Translations under genes and position numbers: made by a program | Assembly: GCA_027621365.1 (NCBI GenBank) | Contig: JAQCBH010000006.1 | Span: forward strand, 1 to 64,000 | Source of the DNA: Bacteroidota bacterium | GTDB taxonomy: Bacteria; Bacteroidota; Bacteroidia; NS11-12g; UBA955 | DNA length: 64,000 nucleotides | Direction: 5' to 3' | Part shown: positions 9,085 through 18,159 of the stretch, one piece after another | Layout: every line of letters begins with the position of its first letter | Position numbering within the stretch: the first letter of the stretch is position 1 | Notes under the pieces: generated by a model | Seen by the model: the letters and a program-made list of their open reading frames with translations, nothing else | What the model was told of the DNA's origin: nothing | Databases searched by the model: none

Positions 9085-9611
9085 TTTAGACCCATGTAAT
9101 TAGCGACAGGATTGGCACGGTACTCTTCGATGAGAGCATCGACCTTTTCTTCTGTCAAGTGTTCATGAAAAGATTCACCGGCTTGAAGCATGGGCGCGTA
9201 TCCGCAGGCACCCAAACACTCAACCGATTTTAAGGTAAACAAGCCATCGGCCGTTGTTTCGCCATCTTTGATGCCCAACCTCTTTTCGATGTGAGCGATG
9301 ATGCGTTCGGCTCCTTCAATCATGCAAGGACCCGTGCGGCAAACTTCCAATTTGACTTTGCCCACAGGCTTGGTATCGTACATGGAATAAAAGGTAGCGA
9401 CTTCATACACTTCAATGGGATTCAAATGCAGGAGTCGAGCCACATAATCCATGGCTTCTGTATCCAAATGACCAAAATGCGCTTGGGCCAAGTGCAAAAC
9501 CCGGATCAAGGCGCTTTTCTGCTTGCCCTCTGGAAATAGAGATACTATACGGTTCACTTCCTCGAGCAACTCGGGAGTAAATTGGCGTGATTCGTTCATA
9601 ACAGCGGTCAT
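9081..9611 (-). CDS. nuoE: NADH-quinone oxidoreductase subunit E
   Basis: 176 residues, standard for the 24-kDa thioredoxin-like subunit. Seen: the four Cys ligands of the N1a 2Fe-2S cluster in CRTGPCMIEGAE and VECLGACGYAPM, and an upstream helical region with YEVATFYSMY. It lies between nuoD (five-base gap) and nuoF (four-base overlap). Known: NuoE is part of the NADH dehydrogenase module with NuoF and NuoG. Confidence 0.96.
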   Translation of the reverse strand: MTAVMNESRQFTPELLEEVNRIVSLFPEGKQKSALIRVLHLAQAHFGHLDTEAMDYVARLLHLNPIEVYEVATFYSMYDTKPVGKVKLEVCRTGPCMIEGAERIIAHIEKRLGIKDGETTADGLFTLKSVECLGACGYAPMLQAGESFHEHLTEEKVDALIEEYRANPVANYMGLK

Positions 9612-9616
9612 GTGGA

Positions 9617-10837
9617 TTATGCGTCTAACTCACCGGCGATGACGTTCATGCTGCTCATGGTCAAAATGGCATCGCTGAGCAATGAACCCTGAATCATCTC
9701 GGGATAGGCTTGGTAATAAATGAAACAAGGCCTGCGAAAATGCAGGCGATAAGGTGTGCGACCACCGTCACTGATCAGGTAATAACCCAATTCACCGTTG
9801 GCGCCCTCTACCGCATGGTAAATTTCACCACTGGGGATCGGGGTTTCGCCCATGATAATTTTGAAGTGGTAAATCAAGGCTTCCATGCTGCTGTACACCT
9901 CCTGCTTGGGAGGAATGTAGAAGGATGGAATATCGGCATGGTAGGATCCTTGGGGCATATTTTCCAAGGCCTGTTCAATGATTCGGAGACTTTGGCGAAT
10001 TTCTTCTTGGCGAACCTGGAAACGATCGTAGGTGTCACCGTCCTTGCCTACAGGAATGTCAAAGTCAAAATCTTCGTAGCTGCTGTAGGGGTTCATGACG
10101 CGAACATCATAGTCCACACCGGCGGCGCGGAGATTGGGACCTGCGAATGAATAGCTCAACGCTCTTTCGGCAGTGATGGGACCTGCGCCAATGACGCGAT
10201 CCATGAAAATTCGATTTCGCTCCAACAGGCTGTTGAATTCTTCGAAACGGGCGGGAAAGGTTTTGAGGAAGTCGCGCAGTTTATCCATGAAGGCCGGACT
10301 GAAGTCGCGGTCGAAACCACCGATTCGACCCACATTGGTGGTCAAACGTGCTCCACTAATCTCTTCGTACAAATCGTAAATGCGCTCTCGTTCCTGGAAC
10401 ATGTAGGTGAAACCCGTCAAGGCACCAGTATCTACTCCTATCACTGAGTTGCAGACCAAGTGGTCGGCGATACGGGCCAATTCCATGACGATCACGCGCA
10501 TGTAGTCTACACGCTTGGGCATTTCTGCTCCGATCAATTTCTCTACGCTCATGTGCCAACCCATGTTGTTGATGGGCGCTGAACAGTAGTTCAAACGATC
10601 GGTAATGGGCGTAACCTGATGGAAAGGACGGCGCTCCGCCAATTTCTCAAAGGCACGGTGAATGTAACCCACGGTGGGTTCTGCACTGACGATGCGTTCG
10701 CCATCTACTTTCAAGACATTTTGAAAAATTCCATGTGTAGCGGGGTGAGTTGGGCCCAAGTTCAGGGTGGCCAATTCTCCATCAATGCTATCAAGGCTTC
10801 TCAATTGGCCCTTTTCGTTAAAAATCAAATCGCTCAT
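9617..10837 (-). CDS. nuoD: NADH-quinone oxidoreductase subunit D
   Basis: 406 residues. Seen: NLGPTHPATHGIFQNVLKVDGE (read as LGPTHPATHG near residue 27), GYIHRAFEKLAE, NRLNYCSAPINNMG-like segment with TDRLNYCSAP, and the C-terminal GEIYHAVEGANGELGYYL. Known: NuoD is the hydrogenase-like 49-kDa subunit that forms the quinone cavity with NuoB. nuoC is a separate gene here, not fused as in enterics, and overlaps nuoD by four bases (ATGA). Confidence 0.97.
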   Translation of the reverse strand: MSDLIFNEKGQLRSLDSIDGELATLNLGPTHPATHGIFQNVLKVDGERIVSAEPTVGYIHRAFEKLAERRPFHQVTPITDRLNYCSAPINNMGWHMSVEKLIGAEMPKRVDYMRVIVMELARIADHLVCNSVIGVDTGALTGFTYMFQERERIYDLYEEISGARLTTNVGRIGGFDRDFSPAFMDKLRDFLKTFPARFEEFNSLLERNRIFMDRVIGAGPITAERALSYSFAGPNLRAAGVDYDVRVMNPYSSYEDFDFDIPVGKDGDTYDRFQVRQEEIRQSLRIIEQALENMPQGSYHADIPSFYIPPKQEVYSSMEALIYHFKIIMGETPIPSGEIYHAVEGANGELGYYLISDGGRTPYRLHFRRPCFIYYQAYPEMIQGSLLSDAILTMSSMNVIAGELDA

Positions 10838-11343
10838 CTTCCAAAGAATTGGTCGTCCTTGTCGTCTCTAGTTTCGTCTTCCAATGCATACTGTTTCAAC
10901 ATCGGATGGTAATCCATCTGGTCCATGTTGAGAATGCGTCTCAAATCGGGGTGACCTTCAAACTTCACTCCGTAAAAATCAAAGGTTTCGCGCTCCATCC
11001 AATTGGCCCCGGCAAACTCGTTGCACAAAGTAGGAACTGTTGCTGCATCTTGAGCTATGGCCACCTTGAGCCTCAAACGCAGGTTCTGAGTCAAACTGTG
11101 CAAGTGATAGACCACTTCTAGCTCCTTGCCTGCTTTGTCTGGATAGTGAACGGCGCACAAATCGGTCAGTAACTGAACAGGCGCTTTTTCATAGGCCTTG
11201 AGAGCCTGAATGGCTTCAATCAAATGCTCGGCGGGAACTTGGATATTGACCATTCCGTAAGAGTCTTGCTCCATGGAAGTTGCCCACTGTGCAGAAGCAA
11301 AGTCAGCTTGTAAGGTTTCGAATGACGGTGTAGCCTGGCTCAT
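10834..11343 (-). CDS. nuoC: NADH-quinone oxidoreductase subunit C
   Basis: 169 residues, the 30-kDa subunit. Seen: [22 protein letters not shown] and the family signature [26 protein letters not shown] (conserved part [10 protein letters not shown] followed by GHPDLRRIL). Known: NuoC belongs to the peripheral connecting arm and binds NuoD. It overlaps nuoB and nuoD by four bases each, indicating translational coupling. Confidence 0.96.
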   Translation of the reverse strand: MSQATPSFETLQADFASAQWATSMEQDSYGMVNIQVPAEHLIEAIQALKAYEKAPVQLLTDLCAVHYPDKAGKELEVVYHLHSLTQNLRLRLKVAIAQDAATVPTLCNEFAGANWMERETFDFYGVKFEGHPDLRRILNMDQMDYHPMLKQYALEDETRDDKDDQFFGR

Positions 11344-11882
11344 TTGGTTTCAATATTGTAGCTTTCCAACATGCGCTTGTATTCGTCGGAATTGCGTCTG
11401 CGCAAGCTTTCGTTTTTGGCCAATTCTTGAATTTTGATAACCCCTTCAATGATTTGTTCAGGGCGCGGTGGGCAACCGGGAACGTATACATCGACGGGAA
11501 TGACGCGATCAATGCCTTGTAGAACAGAGTAGGTGTCAAAAATGCCACCGCTACAGGCACAGGCGCCCACGCTCAAAACCCACTTGGGTTCAGCCATTTG
11601 ATCATACACTTGCTTCAAGATGGGAGCCATTTTTTTGGATATGGTACCCATGACCATCAACAGGTCGGCTTGACGAGGAGTAAAACTCAGTCGTTCTGAA
11701 CCAAAACGAGCCAAGTCGTAATTGGACCCCATCGTCGCCATGAATTCAATTCCGCAACAGGAGGTTGCAAAGGGCAAGGGCCACAATGAGTTGGCGCGAG
11801 CCATTCCAATGACTTTGTCTAATGAAGTGGCAAAAAAGCCCTGTCCTTCATAACCTTCTGGTTGATCTACAATCTTTACCAT
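11340..11882 (-). CDS. nuoB: NADH-quinone oxidoreductase subunit B
   Basis: 180 residues from the ATG at 11882; an in-frame upstream ATG (11924) would overlap nuoA by 38 bp and add a non-conserved 14-residue tail, so the shorter start was chosen. Seen: [10 protein letters not shown] (tandem Cys), [14 protein letters not shown] and [11 protein letters not shown] supply the four Cys ligands of cluster N2. Known: N2 is the terminal Fe-S cluster that reduces quinone. The gene starts four bases after nuoA ends and overlaps nuoC by four. Confidence 0.96.
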   Translation of the reverse strand: MVKIVDQPEGYEGQGFFATSLDKVIGMARANSLWPLPFATSCCGIEFMATMGSNYDLARFGSERLSFTPRQADLLMVMGTISKKMAPILKQVYDQMAEPKWVLSVGACACSGGIFDTYSVLQGIDRVIPVDVYVPGCPPRPEQIIEGVIKIQELAKNESLRRRNSDEYKRMLESYNIETK

Positions 11883-11886
11883 TTGT

Positions 11887-12252
11887 TTATTTCTCCCACT
11901 CAAGGGCACCTTTTTTCCAAACATAAATGAAGCCAGCCAAGAAGAAACCGATGAAGGTACTCACCGCCAAAAATCCTTCCCAACCCATCTCTTTGAAGTT
12001 AACAGCGTAGGGGTAGAAAAAGATTACTTCTACATCGAATAGAACGAAAAGGATGGCCGATAAGAAGTATTTGACGGATACTGGGAATCGCGCATCTCCT
12101 TGAATTTCAATACCGCACTCAAAGTTCTCGTCTTTGTTCGTGGTTTTTCGTTTGGGGCCCAAAAGGTGTGATAAGCCCAAAGCGATGGTCACAAAGCCAA
12201 CGGCGACCGCGATTTGAATCAAAATCGGAATGTAGGATGAAGGCTGGTTCAT
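11887..12252 (-). CDS. nuoA: NADH-quinone oxidoreductase subunit A
   Basis: 121 residues with three transmembrane helices (~10-30, ~65-85, ~92-112). Seen: [20 protein letters not shown] and [14 protein letters not shown], the ND3-type loop that contacts the quinone site. It is the first gene of the nuo operon. A TAACTTTG box lies seven bases upstream of its ATG, so the operon probably starts there with a very short leader. Confidence 0.96.
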   Translation of the reverse strand: MNQPSSYIPILIQIAVAVGFVTIALGLSHLLGPKRKTTNKDENFECGIEIQGDARFPVSVKYFLSAILFVLFDVEVIFFYPYAVNFKEMGWEGFLAVSTFIGFFLAGFIYVWKKGALEWEK

Positions 12253-12259
12253 GCGTGCG

Positions 12260-12267
12260 CAAAGTTA
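12260..12267 (-). promoter_or_regulatory. -7 box (TAACTTTG) of the nuo operon
   Basis: An exact match to TAnnTTTG on the minus strand, seven bases before the nuoA ATG. No clear TTG is seen at the expected -33 distance; that region instead falls in a perfect inverted repeat (12281-12309), which may mean activator dependence or operator control. Confidence 0.5.
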
Positions 12268-12280
12268 AGGTCTGAAGGCT

Positions 12281-12309
12281 GATTTTAACGGGGTTTTTGG
12301 CTTAAAATC
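12281..12309. promoter_or_regulatory. Inverted repeat between nuoA and the divergent secreted-protein gene
   Basis: Perfect 8-bp arms GATTTTAA (12281-12288) and TTAAAATC (12302-12309), separated by 13 bases. The proximal arm sits where the nuo -33 element would be expected, so binding of a dimeric regulator would affect the nuo promoter. It is not followed by a T-run on either strand, so it is not an obvious terminator. The functional reading is inference. Confidence 0.35.
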
Positions 12310-12386
12310 GTGTAAAAAAACAGGGTCAATTGTTGAGCCGCAGATATTTGTTTTTCTACTGTCTTATTTTCAACGAATTTTGAATC

Positions 12387-13166
12387 ATGAAAAAGACACT
12401 AATTGCTGGAATTATAGTTGTTTCTGCAGCGGCTCCTATCCTACTTTCCAATTCTTCAGGTCCAGGCGGAAACAGAACCGGATCTCCCGGAAGTGCGGGT
12501 ACTTGTCAGGGTTGCCATGGTGGCAGTGCCGATTTGGGTGCAAGTTTGACTGTCAAGATGATCGACAAGTCGACTTCAACGGTGGTGACCAACTACGAAC
12601 CCGGAAAATCCTACACCATTGAACTAATTTCTTCTGGAGGTACTTCGACCAAGCGCGGGTTCCAGTTTACTTTGGTTGACGCGGCTGGAAAAACCCAAGG
12701 AACGTTTTCCAATCCTTCTGCTAACTGCAGTATTTCCAATTCTGGCAATGCTTCAATTGTCGGACATACTTCTCCTGGAACAGGTTCTGCTTGGTCATGC
12801 GATTGGGCCGCACCCGCATCGGGAGCCACTGATTTGACTTTGCATGCAACGAGTATTTGTTCGAATAGCAATGGTACGAATAGTGGTGATCAGTATTCCA
12901 AATTGACTCAAGTTTACTCGGTCAACACTGCGGGAGTTGAAGCTCCCATTGCTCCTGAATTTCGACTCATCAACCACCCCAGTGAAGGTTTGATTCGTTG
13001 GACTCAAGAAGTCGATTTTGCCTTATTGTACAACCTACAAGGTCAATTGGTTATGCAGGCTTCAAATGCCAAAGAATTGCTCGCATCAGACTTGCCTAAA
13101 GGCCTGTATACATTGATGTTGACATCTGGAGAAAAAACATCCAGACAGCGCGTCATGCTGCGTTAA
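12387..13166 (+). CDS. Secreted Reeler-like/choice-of-anchor V protein with one CxxCH motif and T9SS-like C-terminus
   Basis: 259 residues. Seen: signal peptide (LIAGIIVVSAAAPILLSNSS), then GSPGSAGTCQGCHGGSAD with a CxxCH motif at ~residues 38-42. An Ig-like beta domain follows (YEPGKSYTIELISSGG ... RGFQFTLVDAAGK), and after residue ~195 a C-terminal beta domain resembling a T9SS type A sorting signal (ALLYNLQGQLV ... LPKGLYTLMLTSG). Known: this arrangement occurs in Bacteroidetes proteins called choice-of-anchor V. CxxCH is the c-type heme attachment motif, so covalent heme is possible but unproven. It is divergent from nuoA. Its stop abuts that of mltG with no gap. Confidence 0.85.
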   Translation: MKKTLIAGIIVVSAAAPILLSNSSGPGGNRTGSPGSAGTCQGCHGGSADLGASLTVKMIDKSTSTVVTNYEPGKSYTIELISSGGTSTKRGFQFTLVDAAGKTQGTFSNPSANCSISNSGNASIVGHTSPGTGSAWSCDWAAPASGATDLTLHATSICSNSNGTNSGDQYSKLTQVYSVNTAGVEAPIAPEFRLINHPSEGLIRWTQEVDFALLYNLQGQLVMQASNAKELLASDLPKGLYTLMLTSGEKTSRQRVMLR

Positions 13167-14195
13167 TTATCGGTTTTTCTCGCGTTCGTTCATGGCGCGA
13201 TTGAAGGCCCGAGCATAGCGTTTGTGCTCTTCGAATGTTTTTGAAAAATGATGCCTGTGGCTGCCGTCAATTTTGGCGCAAAAAAACAGGTAATCGTGCT
13301 TTTTGTAGTTCAAAACAGCATCTATGGCCCTAGGGTCAGCCGTACAAATAGGCCCTGGAGGCAATCCTTCGTGCAGATAGGTGTTGTATGGTGATTCAAT
13401 GCTCAAGGCATCGGCCCTGACTCGTGCGATTTTTCCTCGAGCAAAGTTCACCGTAGGATCGGCTTGCAATTTCATGCCTTTTCTCAATCGATTGAGGTAC
13501 ACTCCAGCGATGGATTCGTATTCGTCTGCTTTGTTGCTCTCCTTGGTCACGATTGAGGCAATGATGACGGCTTCAACAGGCGTGATTCCTTGCGTCGAGG
13601 CCTTTTCTAGTCGTTCTGTTGTCCACCAGACATCTGATTCACGTTTCATTCGTTCAATCAACCCAAAAGCATGTGTGGAAGCCGATAAATTGTAGGTATT
13701 GGGGATAAACAAGGCGGGCCAGGTATGGGAATTGACGTTCCAAGGTTCCAAACCAAGTTCATCGTTCAAAACCGATGCGATTTCTGCGCTATCAGCATCA
13801 ATGCATTGCGATAAGGACTGACTGATTTTCGCCAAATGCCATCCGGAATGCAAGACCCAATTGTGGGTTTGACCGCGATTGGCCCTCAAATCTTGGAGCA
13901 AATTCCACCAATGAGAATGAGGTTTGATCAACAAACGACAGGCCTTTACCTGAGGATAACCTATGTTTTTAGCCCAGAATGAAAGTGGGATGATGGGGTG
14001 ATATCCCAAATCAGATTGTAATGCTGAATCCAATTGGTTCAATGTCCAGTGTCCGCGTACCTGAAACTCTTGGGTTCGTTCGTTTTGACTGCTACCCCAA
14101 CTGGCTACGACGGCCACCATCAATACGAGCGAAACCAAAACCAGCAAAGGCCTTGAATGGGAGCGGGACTTTGGCTTTCTTTTTTGTGGACTCAT
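13167..14195 (-). CDS. mltG: Endolytic transglycosylase MltG (YceG-like)
   Basis: 342 residues from the ATG at 14195; a TTG 12 bases upstream is in frame but less likely. Seen: a basic N-terminus, one transmembrane helix (PLLVLVSLVLMVAVVASW, ~19-36) and the YceG catalytic core with ASIVTKESNKADEYESIAGVYLNRLRKGMKL (catalytic Glu in TKES), LQADPTVNFA, YNTYLHEGLPPGPI and FCAKIDGSHRHHFSKT. Known: MltG cleaves nascent glycan strands at the inner membrane and sets their length. It is divergent from dapB across a 26-bp gap. Confidence 0.94.
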   Translation of the reverse strand: MSPQKRKPKSRSHSRPLLVLVSLVLMVAVVASWGSSQNERTQEFQVRGHWTLNQLDSALQSDLGYHPIIPLSFWAKNIGYPQVKACRLLIKPHSHWWNLLQDLRANRGQTHNWVLHSGWHLAKISQSLSQCIDADSAEIASVLNDELGLEPWNVNSHTWPALFIPNTYNLSASTHAFGLIERMKRESDVWWTTERLEKASTQGITPVEAVIIASIVTKESNKADEYESIAGVYLNRLRKGMKLQADPTVNFARGKIARVRADALSIESPYNTYLHEGLPPGPICTADPRAIDAVLNYKKHDYLFFCAKIDGSHRHHFSKTFEEHKRYARAFNRAMNEREKNR

Positions 14196-14217
14196 TTGGG
14201 CCTGCAAACTACCTTTG
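14183..14217 (+). promoter_or_regulatory. Promoter of dapB, possibly bidirectional with mltG
   Basis: TTTG at 14183-14186, a 23-base spacer and TACCTTTG at 14210-14217, ending four bases before the dapB GTG. The same bases read on the minus strand give TAGTTTG (rc of 14205-14211) nine bases before the mltG ATG, one base short of consensus. A shared divergent promoter is therefore plausible. Confidence 0.55.
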
Positions 14218-14221
14218 TTTG

Positions 14222-14950
14222 GTGAAAATTGCCATAATTGGATATGGGAAAATGGGCAAAATGCTGGAAGCTTTGTCTCATGAGTACGAAATAGAAGTCA
14301 CCGAGCGATACGATAGTGCATCACCTCTTAAGAACGATAGTCCTTTGCAGGTAGATGTGGCCATTGATTTCACTGAGCCTCAACTAGCCCTTTCTCACAT
14401 AGACATTTGCTCTTCTCGTGGAATTGCTTTGGTTGTGGGTACAACCGGCTGGTACAACGACTTTGCTCGAGTAGAAGATTGGGTCAAACAACGCCGTTCT
14501 GGCTTGTTTTACGCCACGAACTTTAGCATTGGTGTGAATGTGTTTTTTCAAATGAACGAGGCATTGGCCACATGGTTAAAAGGAAAAGGGTATCAAGCCT
14601 CTATGCGCGAAATTCACCATACGGCTAAAAAAGATGCTCCCAGCGGTACGGCGCTTACACTGGCACAAGGCATCATTCAAGCTGGCGAATACACTCAGTG
14701 GGCTCTATCAGATTCCTCTGATACCATCCCTGATTCCACATTGTCTATCGAGGCAGAGAGACGCGACCCTGTACCAGGCACTCATTCCATCGAATGGAAT
14801 TCCAGCATCGATAGCATTCGAATTGAACATGTGGCCCATTCACGCGAGGGATTTGCCCGAGGGGCCTTGGTCGCTGCTCAATGGCTTTTTGGCAAATCAG
14901 GTGTCTTCACCATGCGCGATATGCTTAATTTTACCGATTCAAATTCGTAA
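14222..14950 (+). CDS. dapB: 4-hydroxy-tetrahydrodipicolinate reductase
   Basis: 242 residues from the GTG at 14222. The frame is open further upstream, but that part lies inside the mltG region and is not conserved. Seen: IAIIGYGKMGKM (nucleotide-binding, residues ~3-14), VGTTGWYND, and the catalytic EIHHTAKKDAPSGTALTLA. Known: DapB makes tetrahydrodipicolinate for diaminopimelate and lysine. dapD of the same pathway is at 43.9 kb. The stop shares one base with the lepB start (TAATG), so the two are coupled. Confidence 0.95.
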   Translation: MKIAIIGYGKMGKMLEALSHEYEIEVTERYDSASPLKNDSPLQVDVAIDFTEPQLALSHIDICSSRGIALVVGTTGWYNDFARVEDWVKQRRSGLFYATNFSIGVNVFFQMNEALATWLKGKGYQASMREIHHTAKKDAPSGTALTLAQGIIQAGEYTQWALSDSSDTIPDSTLSIEAERRDPVPGTHSIEWNSSIDSIRIEHVAHSREGFARGALVAAQWLFGKSGVFTMRDMLNFTDSNS

Positions 14951-16515
14951 TGGAAGCAATCAATCTTCAGTGGTTTCTCTTGATGTGGGCTGGCGCTTGG
15001 GTCGGAGTTAGAATAGGTCTTCATCGCTTGTTTCAAGCAGCCGGTCAGGATTCTTGGAAAGCCTGGGTGCCTGTGTATTCTTGGTATATATGGATACAAA
15101 TAGTTGGCAGACCTTGGTGGTACCTAATCGGTATGTTGATTCCATGCGTCAACATCTTGTTTTCCTTCAATTTGAGTTTGGATTTGCTGCGAAGCTTTGG
15201 CAAAAACAGCTTCAAGGATCAATTCTTGGGCATCGTATTCAGCTTTGCCTACTTCCCCATTTGGGCATGGCGAGATGAAAAGCTCACGTATCTAGGTCCT
15301 GCTGGAGACAAACAATGGCGCAAAGACCATGTTCCCGTGAATGGAGGCAGCCGCGAATGGGCCGATGCTTTGCTATTTGCAGCCTATGTCGCGGGTGGCA
15401 TGAGGGCCTTGTTTTTTGATCTGTACCAGATCCCTACCCCCTCGATGGAATCCAATTTGAAGGTGGGTGATTATTTGGTGGTGAGCCGTGTGAAAATCGG
15501 CATGCGCATACCCTTTACACCCATAGCTTTGCCGGTTTATTCAGCCAAAGAACTCTTTGGAATTCCCGCTTATATAAGTTCTATTCAATTGCCTTACATG
15601 CGTTTGCCTGGTTGGTATACCGTCAAAAACAACGATGTGATGGTGTTCAATTGGCCCGGCGATGATGACCGTTACCCCATTGATCGCAAAGACAATTATG
15701 TCAAGCGTTGCGTGGGTATTCCCGGAGATACCGTTCAAATGATCGAGGGTCAGATTTTCATCAATCACAAGAAATTACCCGTGGTTGGCATGCAGCAAAA
15801 ACGCTATTTGGTCATGATGTCTGAGCCCATCACCCAAGAGTTCCTTTTGAAATACGATTTGGGTGATTTTTTGCCTGCTCGTCGAGCCATGGATTTGCTC
15901 AAAGCGCAACCCAACTTGATTCCGTATAATATTTCGACCTACCCAGCCAATGCCCGTCGAATACAGGAAGATCCCGCTGTAAAAGTCGTGATGGAAGATG
16001 TCAAAGACGATGGCCAACACGAACCCATTTTCCCCGATACCCTTGCAACGCAGTTTTTAAAACATCGTTGGGATGTCAACAACTGGGGTCCTGTGTATTT
16101 GCCTAAGCGTGGCCAAACGATTACACTTACGGCTGAAAATTGGGATGTCCTGAAGTTGGCCATCAACAAATACGAAGGAAACAACATTGTGGTTCAGCAG
16201 CGCGGACAAAACGCTGATGGAAGCCCCAAAGTAGCCTTCGTAAGCAATGGTGGTTCGGGAGAAGAATTGGAGTCATATACCTTCAAAATGGGCTATTATT
16301 GGATGATCGGTGATAACCGATACAATAGCTTAGACTCTCGATTCTGGGGTTATGTTCCCGAAGATCACATGTTGGGAAAACCCCTGTTTACGTTTTTCGG
16401 ATTGAAGAAGGTTATCGGCATTGACGAATTGGGTCTGCCCCTGATTCAAAACAACGAATGGATGTACGAAAGCAAAGGCATTCGTTGGAACAAGATCTTC
16501 CGGGCTATCGATTAG
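14950..16515 (+). CDS. lepB: Signal peptidase I, long Bacteroidetes type
   Basis: 521 residues, much longer than E. coli LepB because of several N-terminal hydrophobic segments (~5-25, 55-80) and a large insertion between the catalytic boxes. Seen: IPTPSMESNLKVGDYL (catalytic Ser, ~163), DNYVKRCVGIPGDTV (catalytic Lys) and YWMIGDNRYNSLDSRFWG. Known: it cleaves Sec signal peptides at the periplasmic face. It follows dapB with a one-base overlap and is convergent with the RemB-like gene, overlapping it by four bases (TTAG). Confidence 0.95.
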   Translation: MEAINLQWFLLMWAGAWVGVRIGLHRLFQAAGQDSWKAWVPVYSWYIWIQIVGRPWWYLIGMLIPCVNILFSFNLSLDLLRSFGKNSFKDQFLGIVFSFAYFPIWAWRDEKLTYLGPAGDKQWRKDHVPVNGGSREWADALLFAAYVAGGMRALFFDLYQIPTPSMESNLKVGDYLVVSRVKIGMRIPFTPIALPVYSAKELFGIPAYISSIQLPYMRLPGWYTVKNNDVMVFNWPGDDDRYPIDRKDNYVKRCVGIPGDTVQMIEGQIFINHKKLPVVGMQQKRYLVMMSEPITQEFLLKYDLGDFLPARRAMDLLKAQPNLIPYNISTYPANARRIQEDPAVKVVMEDVKDDGQHEPIFPDTLATQFLKHRWDVNNWGPVYLPKRGQTITLTAENWDVLKLAINKYEGNNIVVQQRGQNADGSPKVAFVSNGGSGEELESYTFKMGYYWMIGDNRYNSLDSRFWGYVPEDHMLGKPLFTFFGLKKVIGIDELGLPLIQNNEWMYESKGIRWNKIFRAID

Positions 16516-18158
16516 AACAGAGCCATATTGGTGAATTTGTTCAATCGAATTCCCAGCCACACATAGAATTCTTGACGTTCCTCAAACCCTCTTTGGCTGC
16601 GGGTTTGCAAGCCTGCATTGAGGAAGCAATTTTGTTGAATTTGAAACAATGCCTCGCTCCTGGAATTTAAAATCATCGCTAGTTCACCCTGCAGGGTTTT
16701 GTTTTGATATTCCCTGACACGAGAATTGTAGCTGCGAGTTGGATTTCCGCCCCAGTTCTGCCCTTTTGACCAATTGTCAAAGCCTTTGTAGGCAATCATG
16801 GTTTGGTGGCTCAAAGTTAGACGTGGCTCTGCATGAGGAACGACATCAATGCGAAATATGCCTTCCCTGAAATTGGAACCCAAGGCATGTGCCAAGGGTT
16901 GGCCGAAATGAGTGACACCGGTTAAGTCAGACATGTGAGCATACGTATAGGGTGTGACATTGTTATATTCCACCTGAATGCAGGCATTGGCATATGGGTT
17001 TACAGGACTTATAGCTATGCCCAATTGATAAGCGAATTTATTGGCCCACCAGCCGTTACCATCCATGATTTCGCTGAATTTGTATTCATCCAACAAGAAT
17101 TGCCCGTATACAGCAAAATGTTTTCGCTTGTATGAAGCATCGAATCCCGCTAGCGCGTTATCAGCTGTACCCAATGAACTTTCAATTGATTTATAAAAAA
17201 TGATAGGATTCAAATAATCAATTGGTAATCCTCCATTGCGGCGGTGTGAAAGGATGATCTCATTGAAGCCCAAATCAAAATTCAACCGATCAAAATGCAA
17301 TTCTCCACGATGATGGATGAAATACTTCGTTGCATATACAAGTCCTGCTGGATATCTCTCAAAAACAGAAGGGACATCCAGTTTTTTCCAAAGATTTTGG
17401 TAACGAAATGGACCCAACTTCGTATTGAAGCGCAAGAATGCGGTGGGCGGTGCAAAATCATCCAAAAACAGGGATCGTTGGCCAATGCCTATTTTTTGCT
17501 TGTCGTGTCCTACGGTTGCTATGATGTGATTGGTACTAGCGTCTCCAATCAAAGGTGCATTAACATATCCTCTATAAGCCCAGTAGTTCGTGGGCCCACC
17601 CTGGAATTTGCCAAAAGCAGTCCCTCCAGGCACCATTCCAAACGTATCAATGTAGCGGTTGATATATCCAGGAAAACGATTCAAGTTATCAGCAATGCTG
17701 GAGTAGAATCCAATTTTGTTTTCAATGGTGCCGAAAACCTCGGCCCCACGAGTATTGGCGTTGACCCACCGAAGCTCTCCCTCAGGAGCGGGAGGCGATG
17801 AATTCAAATCGACAATGGGGTTGATGACAAAGAAACTCTTGGGTTTGTTGGCGTCAGACGCCCAAGACCAGAACCATGCCCCATTTTTGTAAATCGATGA
17901 TTTTGGGAATTTTTTCCAGGCTCCATCGCACAAATCAGCATGCTCAGGATGGTCTTGCTGGAAAAAATGTCCATTTTCAGAGCCTATCCATTTCCAAGCC
18001 GATTCCGGTTCTCTCAAATAAAAATTGAAAGCATCCAATTGGCGCAAATCATTCATGGCCATATACCTAACTTGCAAGCTATTGGGTTCATACAAGCGGT
18101 ATTGTGCTTTCAATGCAACTGTGGCAAGGGAAAGCAGAAGTAGTAGTCTTTTTGGCAT
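16512..18158 (-). CDS. RemB-like / Wzi-family outer-membrane beta-barrel protein
   Basis: 548 residues. Seen: signal peptide (RLLLLLSLATVALKAQ), then a long region of alternating hydrophobic strands rich in Tyr, Phe, Asn and Arg, ending in a short aromatic-terminated strand, typical of an outer-membrane barrel. The opening (LYEPNSLQVRYMAMNDLRQLDAFNFYL) and length resemble gliding-motility protein RemB and capsule-assembly Wzi proteins of Flavobacteria; this is recognition by pattern, not by search. It is last in the EVE-pyrR-pyrB-asparaginase operon. Its ribosome site AAGGAG is unusually strong for this window and lies in a hairpin with the upstream stop. Confidence 0.7.
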   Translation of the reverse strand: MPKRLLLLLSLATVALKAQYRLYEPNSLQVRYMAMNDLRQLDAFNFYLREPESAWKWIGSENGHFFQQDHPEHADLCDGAWKKFPKSSIYKNGAWFWSWASDANKPKSFFVINPIVDLNSSPPAPEGELRWVNANTRGAEVFGTIENKIGFYSSIADNLNRFPGYINRYIDTFGMVPGGTAFGKFQGGPTNYWAYRGYVNAPLIGDASTNHIIATVGHDKQKIGIGQRSLFLDDFAPPTAFLRFNTKLGPFRYQNLWKKLDVPSVFERYPAGLVYATKYFIHHRGELHFDRLNFDLGFNEIILSHRRNGGLPIDYLNPIIFYKSIESSLGTADNALAGFDASYKRKHFAVYGQFLLDEYKFSEIMDGNGWWANKFAYQLGIAISPVNPYANACIQVEYNNVTPYTYAHMSDLTGVTHFGQPLAHALGSNFREGIFRIDVVPHAEPRLTLSHQTMIAYKGFDNWSKGQNWGGNPTRSYNSRVREYQNKTLQGELAMILNSRSEALFQIQQNCFLNAGLQTRSQRGFEERQEFYVWLGIRLNKFTNMALF

Positions 18159-18159
18159 G

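Noticed and set aside
11883-11924. Upstream ATG for nuoB giving 14 more residues
   Set aside because: It would overlap nuoA by 38 bp, while the ATG at 11882 gives the normal N-terminus four bases after nuoA.
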